A stretch of DNA of 64,000 bases from NCBI GenBank assembly GCA_030528345.1, contig JAUMZB010000001.1, forward strand, positions 1 through 64,000, written 5' to 3'. Each line of letters starts with the position of its first letter. The stretch's first letter is position 1. Of this stretch, positions 8,853 through 17,483 are shown one piece after another. The notes beneath the pieces are model-generated. The model did not search any database. It worked only from the letters and a program-made list of their open reading frames with translations, and was not told where the DNA came from. Source of the stretch: Eikenella sp. (GTDB lineage: Bacteria > Pseudomonadota > Gammaproteobacteria > Burkholderiales > Neisseriaceae). Made by a program: the position numbers and the translations under genes.

Positions 8853-9629
8853 ATGGCTACTAAATTTCAAAAAGGTGATAAGGTATTTGTACCAGTTTCT
8901 AGAATTGGTCTGACAAATTTTCCGTATGCTTTTCGAAATACTACTGTTGTAGATATTATAGGTAGAAAAGTTTAGATTGATATAAAAGATGAAAATGGAA
9001 ATGATTATGTTATTAGCTCTAGTTTAGTTAGACATAATTTAGGTATTTTAATATTGGAAATTGGTGATTTAAAAACAGAATTAACTTTATTAGACCCTTT
9101 AACAAAATCGGTTCTACAATATTGCCGATTACTAGTATCAGATGATTATTTAAAATCTTATAAAATTCGTTCTCTTGAAGAATTGAAATTAATTTGGGAA
9201 AAAGAACATAACTTATTTTCTCATATTATATTTATTGGGCATGGTAGTGGAGATGATAATGAAGAAGGAGGAATTATATTTCCTAATAAAAAAATTGCTT
9301 CTCCTTCAGATTTAGCCTCAATTTTTGAGATTAAACATATATCTTCTTCAAATGTAGCAAAGAAAGTTTTTCTCTCTCTATGTTGTAAAACTGCCTATAA
9401 GAAAGTAGCAAAACCATTTTCTCAAAGTAAAATATGTGAATATTTTATTGCGCCACTTCGAAGTGTACATGGTGCAGTAGCATCGCAATATGTTCAAACT
9501 TTTCTTGCTTATAATTTACTTCAAGGGGAAAATGTTCCTATAGCATTTAGACATGCATGTATAACTCCTGATGGTACAGTGTTTAGGCTGTGGGAAAAGG
9601 GACGATTAAGCAAGCGTAGGTTGGGTTGA
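8853..9629 (+). pseudogene. Caspase-like (His-Cys) protease, interrupted by in-frame amber codon
   Basis: A 259-codon frame starting MATKFQKGDKVFVP with a single internal stop, TAG at 8973-8975, after GRKV; one C-to-T change from CAG would explain it. The N-terminal ~65 residues look like a small beta (SH3/KOW-like) domain. The rest has a caspase/CHAT-type dyad: histidine in FIGHGSG and cysteine in FLSLCCKTA, followed by SVHGAVASQYVQTFLAYN. Codon use and GC content are far from the neighbours, indicating recent transfer. Such proteases often act in defence or cell death, but no partner gene is present. The downstream half (from TTG 9054) could still be translated. Confidence 0.65.
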
Positions 9630-9712
9630 AGCGAAGCGTAAACCCAACATTGCCAAACCGGATTGTTTTAATACTTGTTGGGTTACGGCCTGCGGCCTAA
9701 CCCAACCTACGC
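9614..9712. repeat. REP-like palindrome (GTAGGTTGGGTT type)
   Basis: GCGTAGGTTGGGTT at 9614 is mirrored by AACCCAACCTACGC ending 9712, with a second inner pair AACCCAACA / TTGTTGGGTT. This type of interspersed palindrome is widespread in gamma- and beta-proteobacteria. The last codons of the preceding AT-rich gene lie within it. Confidence 0.7.
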
Positions 9713-9850
9713 ATCTTATTTTTCGGATACCCGCAAGCGTTGGCTTGGATCGGGAATTCAACAAAACCGTTAAACCATTTATAAAGCTGGGTTTGACAAC
9801 CCTAGTGATCATTTAAGCCATTGATGGCTGCCTATAATCATAAACTCTAA

Positions 9851-9879
9851 AGGCTACCTGAAAGCGTTTCAGGTAGCCT
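9851..9879. terminator. DUS inverted pair between convergent genes
   Basis: AGGCTACCTGAA (9851-9862) and TTCAGGTAGCCT (9868-9879) form a stem ending in ACTTTATT; serves the minus-strand miaA/RDD pair ending at 9901 and the plus-strand island. 9713-9850 holds nothing else I can identify. Confidence 0.75.
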
Positions 9880-9900
9880 ACTTTATTGGTGCCGCCGGCT

Positions 9901-10398
9901 TTATTCTTTCATCAGGCGGGTGCCGGCGAGGAAGTCGTATAGGAATTGGCGGGAGGGGTGGATTAGGGCGAAGCCCCAGGGCAGGATCCACCACAGGCAG
10001 GCGAGGCCGGCGGCGGTTTTGGGCGGCAGACCGTTGAGGCTGCGCAAGGCCCAGTAGGCCAGCATGGGCAGCATCACCACGCAGATCACGCTCCAGATAA
10101 AGCGGGCGCGCAGTTGGCGCGGGGAGGGGCGGCCGCCGGCGGCGCTGTGCAGCTGCAAACCCCACACCTGCATGGGCAGGGTGCGGCCGCGGCGGCGCCA
10201 GCTGAGGCTGAAATACAGCCACCAGGCGGCGAGAAAAATCAGGCTCACGGCCAGGCGGGCGGCGGCGGGGAAGGGGTGGAGCAGGCTGTTGGCGGCGGCG
10301 GCGGGCAGCAGGGCCACGCAGCTGACGGCGGCCACCAGCAGGCTTTCGTAGCAGAGGGCGGCGAGGCGGCGTTTGAAGGAGGCGGGAGTGGGGTTCAT
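9901..10398 (-). CDS. RDD family membrane protein
   Basis: 165 residues with three to four predicted membrane spans (residues ~13-32, 42-65, 95-118, 125-150) and the RDD-family pattern: an N-terminal [11 protein letters not shown] and the [16 protein letters not shown] loop. The ATG at 10398 overlaps the miaA stop (ATGA), so it is cotranslated with miaA. The function of this family is poorly defined; some members are ion antiporters. Confidence 0.8.
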   Translation of the reverse strand: MNPTPASFKRRLAALCYESLLVAAVSCVALLPAAAANSLLHPFPAAARLAVSLIFLAAWWLYFSLSWRRRGRTLPMQVWGLQLHSAAGGRPSPRQLRARFIWSVICVVMLPMLAYWALRSLNGLPPKTAAGLACLWWILPWGFALIHPSRQFLYDFLAGTRLMKE

Positions 10399-11342
10399 GC
10401 GAAATGCTTCCGGTAAAAGGCGTAAAGGGCGTCGGTGTGTTCGGGCAGGCTGGCTGAAAAGGGATCGATGCTGAAATCGGCGGGCAGCTTGCGCAGCCAG
10501 GTGAGCTGGCGTTTGGCGAGCTGGCGGGTAGCGGCGATGCCTTGTGCGGCGAAGGTGGGCGGGTCGGTGTCGCCGGCCAGATGCTGCCAGGCTTGGCGGT
10601 AGCCAACGCAGCGCATGGCGGGGTGTTCGGCGGTGAGCGCGGGCCATTCGCTTTGCAGGCGGCGCACTTCGTCGAGCAGGCCCTGTTCGAGCATGGCGAG
10701 AAAGCGGCGTTCGATGTTTTGGTGCAGCAGGGCGCGGTTGGCGGGAATCAGGGCAACGGTGCGCAGGGGCAGCGGCGCGGGGGCGGCGGTTTGTTCGGCA
10801 AAGTGTCGGCTCAGGGGCTTGCCGGTAAGCAGAAACACTTCCAAGGCGCGCTCGATGCGTTGGCTGTCGGCCGGTTCGAGGCGGGCGGCGGTGTCGGGGT
10901 CGGCCGCTTGCAGGCGCGCGTAAAGGGCGGCCAGGCCGTGCTGCTGTTTCTGATGTTGCAATTCGGCGCGCAGGGCGGGGTCGGCTTCGGGCAGGTGGTT
11001 GAGGCCGCGGGTAAGGGCGTGGTAATACATCATGGTGCCGCCCACAATCAGCGGCAGGCGGCCGCGGCGGCGGATGTCGGCACACAGGCGCAGGCAGTCG
11101 GCCACGAAATCGGCGGCGCTGTAACTTTCGGTGGGGGGAATGATGTCGATTAAGTGATGGGGCACGGCGGCCTGCTCGGCGGGGTCGGGTTTGGCGGTGC
11201 CGATGTCCATGCCGCGGTAAACCAGGGCGGAGTCGAGGCTGATGATTTCCAGCGGCAGGCGTTCGGCCAGCGAAAGGGACAGCGCGGTTTTGCCGGTGGC
11301 GGTGGGGCCGAGCAGGGCGAGGGTGTGCGGGGTGTCGGACAT
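10395..11342 (-). CDS. miaA: tRNA dimethylallyltransferase
   Basis: Adds a dimethylallyl group to A37 of tRNAs reading UNN codons. The 315-residue protein has the P-loop GPTATGKT (residues 12-19), [27 protein letters not shown] and [10 protein letters not shown]. It lies divergent to nadK with a single DUS (11382-11393) in the shared intergenic region. Confidence 0.95.
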   Translation of the reverse strand: MSDTPHTLALLGPTATGKTALSLSLAERLPLEIISLDSALVYRGMDIGTAKPDPAEQAAVPHHLIDIIPPTESYSAADFVADCLRLCADIRRRGRLPLIVGGTMMYYHALTRGLNHLPEADPALRAELQHQKQQHGLAALYARLQAADPDTAARLEPADSQRIERALEVFLLTGKPLSRHFAEQTAAPAPLPLRTVALIPANRALLHQNIERRFLAMLEQGLLDEVRRLQSEWPALTAEHPAMRCVGYRQAWQHLAGDTDPPTFAAQGIAATRQLAKRQLTWLRKLPADFSIDPFSASLPEHTDALYAFYRKHFA

Positions 11343-11511
11343 GGGCGGAGTAATGGGGGGCGCTGCCGCTGTCGGCAGAGCAGGCTACCTGAAAAGCCGC
11401 CCATTCTACCTTGTCCGGCCGATAAACTGAATCGCTGCTCGGGGCTGGCTTTCAGCTAACCTGAAAATCGGGTACAGTTCGTGCTTTCCCGCCTTTTTGC
11501 ATTCCGCCGCC

Positions 11512-12405
11512 ATGATCCACAGCCAGTTTTCCCGCATCGGCATTGTTACCCGCCCGCAAACGCCGCACATCGCAGAGAGCCTGCGCGAGTTGGCGGCGTT
11601 TTTTCTCGAACAGCGGATTGAGGTGTTTCTTGACGGGGCTTGTGTGGCGGAAGGGCTGCTGCCGGCGGAATTGGCGGCGCGTTGCGGCGTGGTGTCGAAA
11701 GACGATTTGGGCGTGCATTGCGATTTGGTGGTGGTGCTGGGCGGCGACGGCACCTTTCTTTCCGTGGCGCGCAAGCTGGCGCCCTACCGTGTGCCCATGA
11801 TGGGCGTGCACCAAGGGCATTTGGGTTTTCTCACCCATGTGCCGCGCGGCGACATGCTCAACAGCATCGGCAGCATGCTGAGCGGCAAATATTTGCCGGA
11901 AGAACGGATCCTGCTCGAATGCAGCGTGTGGCGCGGACATGAAGAATTGAAAACCTCGCTGGCGCTCAACGACGCGGTAATCAGCCGGGGCGGCATGGGG
12001 CAGATGATTGAATTTGAGGTGTTTATCAATCAGGAGTTTGTGTATACCCAGCGCTCGGACGGCCTGATTGTGGCCACGCCCACCGGTTCGACCGCTTATG
12101 CGCTGGCGGCCGGCGGCCCGATTCTGCAATCCACCCTGCGCGCGCTGACACTGGTGCCGATTTGCCCGCAATCCATGACCAACCGGCCGATTGCGGTGTC
12201 GGACACCTGCGAAATCGAAATCCTCATCACCAAGGCCGGCGATGCCCGCGCCCATTTCGACGGCCAGTCTTATGTGGACATCCACTCGATGGACCGCATT
12301 GTGATCCGCCGCTACCGCAACACCCTGCGCGTGCTGCACCCCACCGACTACCAATACTACAAAACCCTGCGCCAGAAGCTGCATTGGGGCGAACAGCTGG
12401 TGTGA
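11512..12405 (+). CDS. nadK: NAD kinase
   Basis: Phosphorylates NAD to NADP. The 297-residue protein has the catalytic GGDGT (LGGDGTFLSVAR), GVHQGHLGFL, and the NAD-binding TPTGSTAYALAAGGP segment. ATG at 11512 (MIHSQFSRIGIVTRP) matches the family start; an in-frame ATG five codons upstream is less likely. Confidence 0.95.
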   Translation: MIHSQFSRIGIVTRPQTPHIAESLRELAAFFLEQRIEVFLDGACVAEGLLPAELAARCGVVSKDDLGVHCDLVVVLGGDGTFLSVARKLAPYRVPMMGVHQGHLGFLTHVPRGDMLNSIGSMLSGKYLPEERILLECSVWRGHEELKTSLALNDAVISRGGMGQMIEFEVFINQEFVYTQRSDGLIVATPTGSTAYALAAGGPILQSTLRALTLVPICPQSMTNRPIAVSDTCEIEILITKAGDARAHFDGQSYVDIHSMDRIVIRRYRNTLRVLHPTDYQYYKTLRQKLHWGEQLV

Positions 12406-12487
12406 GCGCTGTTGGAAAGTTGCTTTAAAACCCGCGCGGCGGATTTGGCTTGTGCCGTAAAAGGCCGGGCTGAAAAGCAAAGCTTAA

Positions 12488-12532
12488 AGGCTACCTGAAA
12501 ACGTGAAAACCTGTTTTCAGGTAGCCTTTTTT
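12488..12532 (+). terminator. DUS inverted pair after nadK
   Basis: AGGCTACCTGAA (12488-12499) and TTCAGGTAGCCT (12516-12527) with extended AAAAC/GTTTT arms, followed by six T residues: intrinsic terminator. Confidence 0.85.
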
Positions 12533-12577
12533 CCATTTGGGAGCAGGGCAGGGCTGCTTGCCCCTATTCGAAAGCCT

Positions 12578-12716
12578 GAAACCTTTGCAAACCCCTCATC
12601 TGCGGCGCATTTCTGCGTTGTGCGCTGCTCGCTTGCCTACCTGCATGGTATGTCTGCGCTCGCTGCGCTGCTACGCCTTGAAGGGTATCCACATCTGAGG
12701 GGTTTGCAAAGGTCTC
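12578..12716. repeat. 139-bp MITE-like element with ~21-bp terminal inverted repeats
   Basis: Left end GAAACCTTTGCAAACCCCTC; right end is its near-exact inverse (GAGGGGTTTGCAAAGGTCTC). The ends resemble, from memory, termini of IS5-group elements in Neisseriaceae (GAGACCTTTGCAAA). No coding capacity, so a non-autonomous derivative. An internal segment (CATTTCTGCGTTGTGC) recurs at 14540. Confidence 0.6.
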
Positions 12717-12731
12717 AGCCGGTATAGCGGT

Positions 12732-13310
12732 TTAGCCCACGCGGTAAAAGGCCAAGCTGCCGAGCAGATTGGGCAGGGTCTGCACCCGTTTGCCGCCGGC
12801 CATCACGGCGCGTTCGAGGATGCGGATGCCGTTTTTGGCGCACAGGCGCTCGAAGTCGTGCAGGGTGCACCAATGGATGTTGGGCGTGTCGTACCAGTCG
12901 TAAGGCATGCGTTCGCTCACCGGCATGTGGCCGCCCAGCGCGATTTGCAGACGGTTGCGCCAGTAGCCGAAGTTGGGGAAGGAAACAATGGCCTGGTCGG
13001 CCACCCGCGTCAGCTCGTGCAGGATGTTTTCGGTGTTCTGCATGGCTTGGATGGTTTGGCTGAGCACAATGACGTCGAAGCTGTGGTTTTTGAAGTCGCG
13101 CAGGCCTTTTTCGAGATCGGCCTGAATCACGTTCACCCCGCGCGCCACGGCGGCCAGCACGCCGGAGGTATCGATTTCCACGCCGTAGCCGCGGCAGTTT
13201 TTCTGCCGCACCAAGGCGGCGAGCAATTCGCCGCTGCCGCAGCCCAAGTCGAGCACGCGGCTGCCGGCGGGAATCCAGTCGTAAATCAGTTGCAAATCGT
13301 CGCGCAGCAT
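12732..13310 (-). CDS. metW: Methionine biosynthesis protein MetW
   Basis: 192-residue class I methyltransferase-fold protein found next to metX in beta-proteobacteria, with the SAM-binding-like VLDLGCGSGELL (~residues 20-31). It is thought to assist MetX in O-acylhomoserine formation. The start ATG overlaps the metX stop by one base, so the two are coupled. Confidence 0.93.
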   Translation of the reverse strand: MLRDDLQLIYDWIPAGSRVLDLGCGSGELLAALVRQKNCRGYGVEIDTSGVLAAVARGVNVIQADLEKGLRDFKNHSFDVIVLSQTIQAMQNTENILHELTRVADQAIVSFPNFGYWRNRLQIALGGHMPVSERMPYDWYDTPNIHWCTLHDFERLCAKNGIRILERAVMAGGKRVQTLPNLLGSLAFYRVG

Positions 13311-14446
13311 CAGGCAAACTCCTTGGCGATGTTGTCCATATAGGCGGCGACGGCTTTCATATAGGGTTCGTCTTCCATTAAAAACGCATCGTGGCCGTGG
13401 GCGGAGGCCACTTCCACATACTGCACGTCTTTGTCGGCCGCCACCAAGGCGCGCACCAATTCGTGCGAACGCTCGGGGGAAAAGCGCCAGTCGGTGCTGA
13501 AGCTGGCGACAAAAAACTTGGCCTGCGCCTGCCGTAGGGCGGCTTCGAGGTCGTGTTGGAAATCGGCGGCGGGGTCGAAATAATCCAGTGCTTTGGTCAT
13601 CAGCAGGTAGGTGTTGGCATCGAAGCGTTCGGCGAATTTGTCGCCCTGATAGCGCAGGTAGCTTTCCACTTCGAATTCGACGCCGTAGCCGAATTGGAAG
13701 CCGTCGCTGCGCAATTGGCGGCCGAATTTTTCACCCAGGCCGCTTTCGGCCAGATAGGTGATGTGGCCCATCATGCGGGCGATGCGCAGGCCGCGGCGCG
13801 GGATGGTGCCGTGTTCGGCGTAATGGCCCTGGTGGAAATCGGGGTCGGTGATGATGGCTTGGCGGGCGACGTCGTTGAAAGCGATGTTTTGCGTGGAGAG
13901 CTTGGGTGCGGAGGCGATCACCAGGGCATGACGCAGGCGGGCAGGGTAATCGATGGCCCATTGCAGCGCCTGCATGCCGCCGAGGCTGCCGCCCATTACC
14001 GCCGCCCAGGTATCGATGCCGAAATGGTCGGCCAGCATGGCTTGGGTGCGCACCCAGTCTTTCACCGTGACCACGGGGAAATCGGCGCCGTAGGCGCGGC
14101 CGGTTTCGGGGTTGGTGCTCAAGGGGCCGCTGCTGCCGGCGCAGCCGCCCAGATTGTTGAGGCCGACCACGAAAAAGCGCTTGGTGTCCACCGGTTTGCC
14201 GGGGCCGACCATGCTGTCCCACCAGCCGGGGTATTTGTCGTCCGCATGGTGGCGGCCGGCCACGTGGTGGGTGCCGGAGAGGGCGTGGCAGATCAAGACG
14301 GCGTTGGATTTGTCGGCATTGAGTGTGCCGTAGGTTTCGGTAATCAGCTCGAAACACGGCAGGGTGCGGCCGTTTTGCAGGGTAAACGGCTGCTCGAACA
14401 CAATGGTTTGCGGGACAACAATGCCCACGGAGGCGGCTGGCTGCAT
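13310..14446 (-). CDS. metX: Homoserine O-acyltransferase MetX
   Basis: Alpha/beta-hydrolase-fold enzyme acylating homoserine for methionine synthesis. 378 residues from ATG 14446, matching the ~379-residue neisserial homologues; an in-frame ATG eight codons upstream (14470) is the alternative. Nucleophile Ser in [12 protein letters not shown], catalytic His in SAHGHDAFL. Whether it uses acetyl- or succinyl-CoA cannot be settled by eye. Confidence 0.94.
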   Translation of the reverse strand: MQPAASVGIVVPQTIVFEQPFTLQNGRTLPCFELITETYGTLNADKSNAVLICHALSGTHHVAGRHHADDKYPGWWDSMVGPGKPVDTKRFFVVGLNNLGGCAGSSGPLSTNPETGRAYGADFPVVTVKDWVRTQAMLADHFGIDTWAAVMGGSLGGMQALQWAIDYPARLRHALVIASAPKLSTQNIAFNDVARQAIITDPDFHQGHYAEHGTIPRRGLRIARMMGHITYLAESGLGEKFGRQLRSDGFQFGYGVEFEVESYLRYQGDKFAERFDANTYLLMTKALDYFDPAADFQHDLEAALRQAQAKFFVASFSTDWRFSPERSHELVRALVAADKDVQYVEVASAHGHDAFLMEDEPYMKAVAAYMDNIAKEFA

Positions 14447-14597
14447 GGCAAGGGCGCGGGAAATCGGCAAAGGGGCTTATTATAGCGGAGAAACGGTGCG
14501 GTCATCAGGCAGAGCGCTTTGTCCAAGCCCGTCTGCAGCACATTTCTGCGTTGTGCCTTGATGACCGGTGGGCACGGTCTGCCGTCGGTCGCCTGCC

Positions 14598-14845
14598 GGG
14601 GTCTGTCGTCACCAAGCGTTTCGGCGGTATTTTTGCTCAAAACCCTCCTCTACGGCGTTAATCCCGTAAGGGGACAATGAAATGCCCGCAAGATGTCCCA
14701 TCTTGCTGCGCCGGCCGGCTTTACCGGCGCAGCGTGTCAAACCGCCCTCTTCGGGTGAGCCCGGCAGTTGCGGGTTTTGCCCCGGTAGCGCGGCGGACTT
14801 GTGAAGCGAAAAAACCGCTTCGCAAGCATGATGACGGCACGTCCC
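14598..14845. repeat. MITE-like element, copy B, with internal hairpins
   Basis: Ends GGGTCTGTCGTCACCAAGCG and, inverted, GGGACGTGCCGTCATCATGC, resembling copy A at 427-589 (both continue into AAAACCGCTTCGCAAGC-type sequence). Inside is a strong GC hairpin at 14711-14730. Just upstream (14503-14572) GGTCATCAGGCA and TGCCTTGATGACC form another palindrome. No gene is evident in 14471-14850. Confidence 0.4.
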
Positions 14846-14849
14846 AATA

Positions 14850-14875
14850 AAAAACACCGCATAAGCGGTGTTTTT
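14850..14875 (-). terminator. rpsU terminator
   Basis: AAAAACACCGC and GCGGTGTTTTT around an ATAA loop, immediately after rpsU; T run follows on the minus strand. Confidence 0.9.
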
Positions 14876-14895
14876 GCTGAACGGCAGGCAGCCGG

Positions 14896-15108
14896 TCAGT
14901 ACATTTTCGGGGGAAGTTGTTGGCTGCGCAGGCGTTTTTGCAGACGTTTGACGGCGGCGGCTTTTTTGCGTTTGCGCTCGGTGGTGGGTTTTTCGTAGGC
15001 TTCGCGGGCACGCAGCTCGGTCAGCAGGCCGGTTTTTTCGATGGCGCGTTTGAAACGGCGCATGGCAACTTCAAAAGGTTCGTTTTCTTTGACACGGATA
15101 GAAGGCAT
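14896..15108 (-). CDS. rpsU: 30S ribosomal protein bS21
   Basis: 70-residue basic protein ([20 protein letters not shown]...), full length for bS21, which sits near the 3' end of 16S rRNA and aids initiation. AAGGA ribosome site nine bases before the ATG. Flanked by its own terminator. The upstream leader contains an unusually long anti-Shine-Dalgarno complement (see 15226-15235). Confidence 0.97.
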   Translation of the reverse strand: MPSIRVKENEPFEVAMRRFKRAIEKTGLLTELRAREAYEKPTTERKRKKAAAVKRLQKRLRSQQLPPKMY

Positions 15109-15225
15109 TTTGTTTTCCTTAAATAATGAAATAGGTTTGCCGGCCGGTGCGGCTTGGCGCGGCGGCCGAAGTTTTTGGGCGTACGGGTGGGCGGATTGCC
15201 CGGCGGTACGTGCGCCTTGAGGAAC

Positions 15226-15235
15226 ATCACCTCCT
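15226..15235 (-). promoter_or_regulatory. Ten-base perfect Shine-Dalgarno complement in rpsU leader
   Basis: AGGAGGTGAT on the minus strand, complementary over 10 bases to the 3' end of 16S rRNA, about 118 bases before the rpsU ATG. A GTG/ATG within or just after it opens a short frame ([16 protein letters not shown]...) that runs across the rpsU start in another frame. Could be a leader peptide or an autoregulatory site for bS21. The rest of 15109-15368 shows no gene. Confidence 0.45.
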
Positions 15236-15368
15236 AACCGGAGCCGTGCCGCGGGTAGGCAGGGCTGAAAAATCGTGGTGTGGCGGCCCGAGCTGGGACG
15301 CGCATGCGAAAGGGCGGGATTATCTTCGTAGTGCGGCCGATTTGTCAAGCAAAAGCAGCGGTTTGTTT

Positions 15369-16415
15369 TCAGGTAGCCAAACCGGCGGCCAGACGGGCGA
15401 CAATCTCGGCGGTGCGGCCTGTTTGTGCCAGCGCGGCATTTTGGCCGCACCAGAAGGCGGAGAAGTCTGTATTGCCCTGCTGTTCGGCTGCGTTTCTCAA
15501 GAGGGCGGAGGCGGTGCCGGCCAGCGGGAAAGGCAGGGCGGCCGGGTGGATGGGGCCGAGTTCGCGGGTGAGGCGGTTGGGCAGGCCGCGGGCGAAGCCG
15601 CCGCTGATGAGGTTGGTGACCACGGTGGCGTCGGCGCCGGCACGGCTGGTCAGAGCCTGGCGGTGGGCGGGCGAGGTGGCGGCTTCGTCTGCCAAGAGGA
15701 AGGCGGTGCCGGCCTGGACGGCGCGGGCGCCCAAGGCGAAGGCGGCGCGGACGGTGTCGGCATCGCTGATGCCGCCGGCGGCAATGACCGGCAAATCGAC
15801 GGCGCGGCGGATATTGGGCAGCAGGGCGAAGGTGCCGCTTTGGCTGTTGGTGTCGCGGTGCAGGAACATGCCGCGATGGCCCCCGGCTTCCCAGCCTTGG
15901 GCGATGACGGCGTCGGCGCCGTGCGCGGCCAGCCAGCGGGCTTCGGCAACGGTGGTGGCGCTGGAGAGGATTTTGGCGCCGGTGGCTTTGACGGCGGCGA
16001 GCAGCCTCGGTTCGGGCAGGCCGAAATGGAAGCTGACCACGGGTGGGCGGAAGGCTTCGATGATTTGGAGGGCGGATTCGTCAAACGGGCGGCGGCCGCT
16101 GCCGGCGGGCAGGTTGTCCGTACTGAGGCCGAAGGCATCGAAATAGGGTTTCAGCAGGGCCAGCCAAGCATGGTGCTGTTCGGCCGAGGGGGCAGCGGGA
16201 CGGTGGGCGAAGAAGTTGACGTTGTAAACGGCTTGGCCGACGGCCGATCGGATGCTGCCCAACTCGGCTTGCAGCTGCTCGGGCGTGAGCATGGCGGCGG
16301 GCAGGGAACCCATGATGCCGGCCCGGCAGGCGGCAATGGCCAAATCGGCGTTTTGTACGCCGGCCATCGGAGCTTGGATGATGGGGTGGCGTAGGGCGGC
16401 GAGTAGGGTGCGCAT
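15369..16415 (-). CDS. Nitronate monooxygenase (2-nitropropane dioxygenase family)
   Basis: FMN-dependent TIM-barrel enzyme oxidising nitronates such as propionate-3-nitronate. 348 residues with [11 protein letters not shown] at the N-terminus, [17 protein letters not shown] (~residues 160-176, catalytic His), [14 protein letters not shown] and [12 protein letters not shown] for phosphate binding. The stop codon is formed by a DUS-like sequence (GGCTACCTGA reads A-T-stop). A single DUS (16463-16474) lies upstream. Confidence 0.9.
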   Translation of the reverse strand: MRTLLAALRHPIIQAPMAGVQNADLAIAACRAGIMGSLPAAMLTPEQLQAELGSIRSAVGQAVYNVNFFAHRPAAPSAEQHHAWLALLKPYFDAFGLSTDNLPAGSGRRPFDESALQIIEAFRPPVVSFHFGLPEPRLLAAVKATGAKILSSATTVAEARWLAAHGADAVIAQGWEAGGHRGMFLHRDTNSQSGTFALLPNIRRAVDLPVIAAGGISDADTVRAAFALGARAVQAGTAFLLADEAATSPAHRQALTSRAGADATVVTNLISGGFARGLPNRLTRELGPIHPAALPFPLAGTASALLRNAAEQQGNTDFSAFWCGQNAALAQTGRTAEIVARLAAGLAT

Positions 16416-16488
16416 AAGGGGCTTCTGCAGTGTGTGCTTGCTTGAAATGGGGCGGACGGGCTTTCAGGTAGCCTGTGGCTCGGCGGGC

Positions 16489-17355
16489 TTAGCCGGCCAC
16501 CCGTTCGTGCGGTTTGCGGCCGGCCCAATCGCAGACAAACTGCCAGGCGGTGCGGCCGGAGCGGTTGCCGCGCAGCAGAGACCAGTTGAGGGCGGCTTGG
16601 CGGGCGGTGTCGTCGAACACAATGCCTTCGGCTTCGAGCCAGTTGGCCACGGCGGCGAGGTAGTCGTTTTGGTCGAAGGGGTAGAAGCCGAGCCACAGGC
16701 CGAAGCGGTCGGAGAGGGAGACTTTTTCTTCTACGGCTTCTTTGGGATGCACTTCGCCGCGCCCGCCGGTGTGGGCGGTGTTGTCGGCCATGTATTCGGG
16801 CATCAGGTGGCGGCGGTTGGAGGTGGCGTAGACCAAGACGTTGTCGGCGCGTCGGGAGAGGCCGCCGTCGAGCGCGGTTTTGAGGGCTTTGTAGCCGTCT
16901 TCGCCGTCTTCGAAGGAGAGGTCGTCGCAGAAGACGATGAATTTTTCGGGGCGTTTTTCCAATAGGGCGAGCAGGGCGGGCAGGGTGGCGAGGTCGTGTT
17001 TGTCCACCTCGATCAGGCGCAGGCCGCGCCCGGCGTATTCGTGGAGCAGGGCTTTGATGAGGGAGGATTTGCCGGTGCCGCGCGAGCCGGTGAGCAGCGC
17101 GTTGTTGGCCGGCCGGCTGTCGAGGAACTGCTCGGTATTGCGCACCAGACGCTGCATTTGCGCATCGATGGCGCTGAGCCTTTTGAGGGGGAAGGTGTGC
17201 GGGCGGGGCAGGGCGGTGAGCAGGCCGCCGTTGCCGTAGCGCTGCCAGCGGAAGGCGAGGGCCTGCCAGTTTGGCTCGCGGTTTTCCGGCGGCAGGATTT
17301 GGTCGAGGCGGCGCAAAACGGAGGCGGCCAGCTTGAGGAAGGCTTTGGGTTTCAT
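16489..17355 (-). CDS. DUF815 family AAA+ ATPase
   Basis: 288 residues. Walker A GSRGTGKSS (~residues 90-98), Walker B FIVFCDDLSFE (~138-148), sensor-1 LVYATSNRRHLMPE (~171-184), arginine-containing SDRFGLWLGFYPFDQ. Widely conserved in proteobacteria, role undefined. A DUS lies before it (17373-17384) and another after it (16463-16474). Confidence 0.88.
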   Translation of the reverse strand: MKPKAFLKLAASVLRRLDQILPPENREPNWQALAFRWQRYGNGGLLTALPRPHTFPLKRLSAIDAQMQRLVRNTEQFLDSRPANNALLTGSRGTGKSSLIKALLHEYAGRGLRLIEVDKHDLATLPALLALLEKRPEKFIVFCDDLSFEDGEDGYKALKTALDGGLSRRADNVLVYATSNRRHLMPEYMADNTAHTGGRGEVHPKEAVEEKVSLSDRFGLWLGFYPFDQNDYLAAVANWLEAEGIVFDDTARQAALNWSLLRGNRSGRTAWQFVCDWAGRKPHERVAG

Positions 17356-17483
17356 CGGGGTCTCCGGCGGGTTTCAGGTAGCCTGAGTGGGGGAGGCTCG
17401 GTATTTGACAGGGTGTTTCGTGTCTCAGAGCCGAGCCGCCGCCGAATGTTCAGCGAGGCTCAAGGCCTTTATAAATAAGGAAC

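Noticed and set aside
9606-9812. Minus-strand 68-codon frame
   Set aside because: It is a translation of the REP-like palindrome, not a gene.
12503-12727. 74-codon plus-strand frame after nadK
   Set aside because: Runs through a DUS terminator and the MITE-like element.
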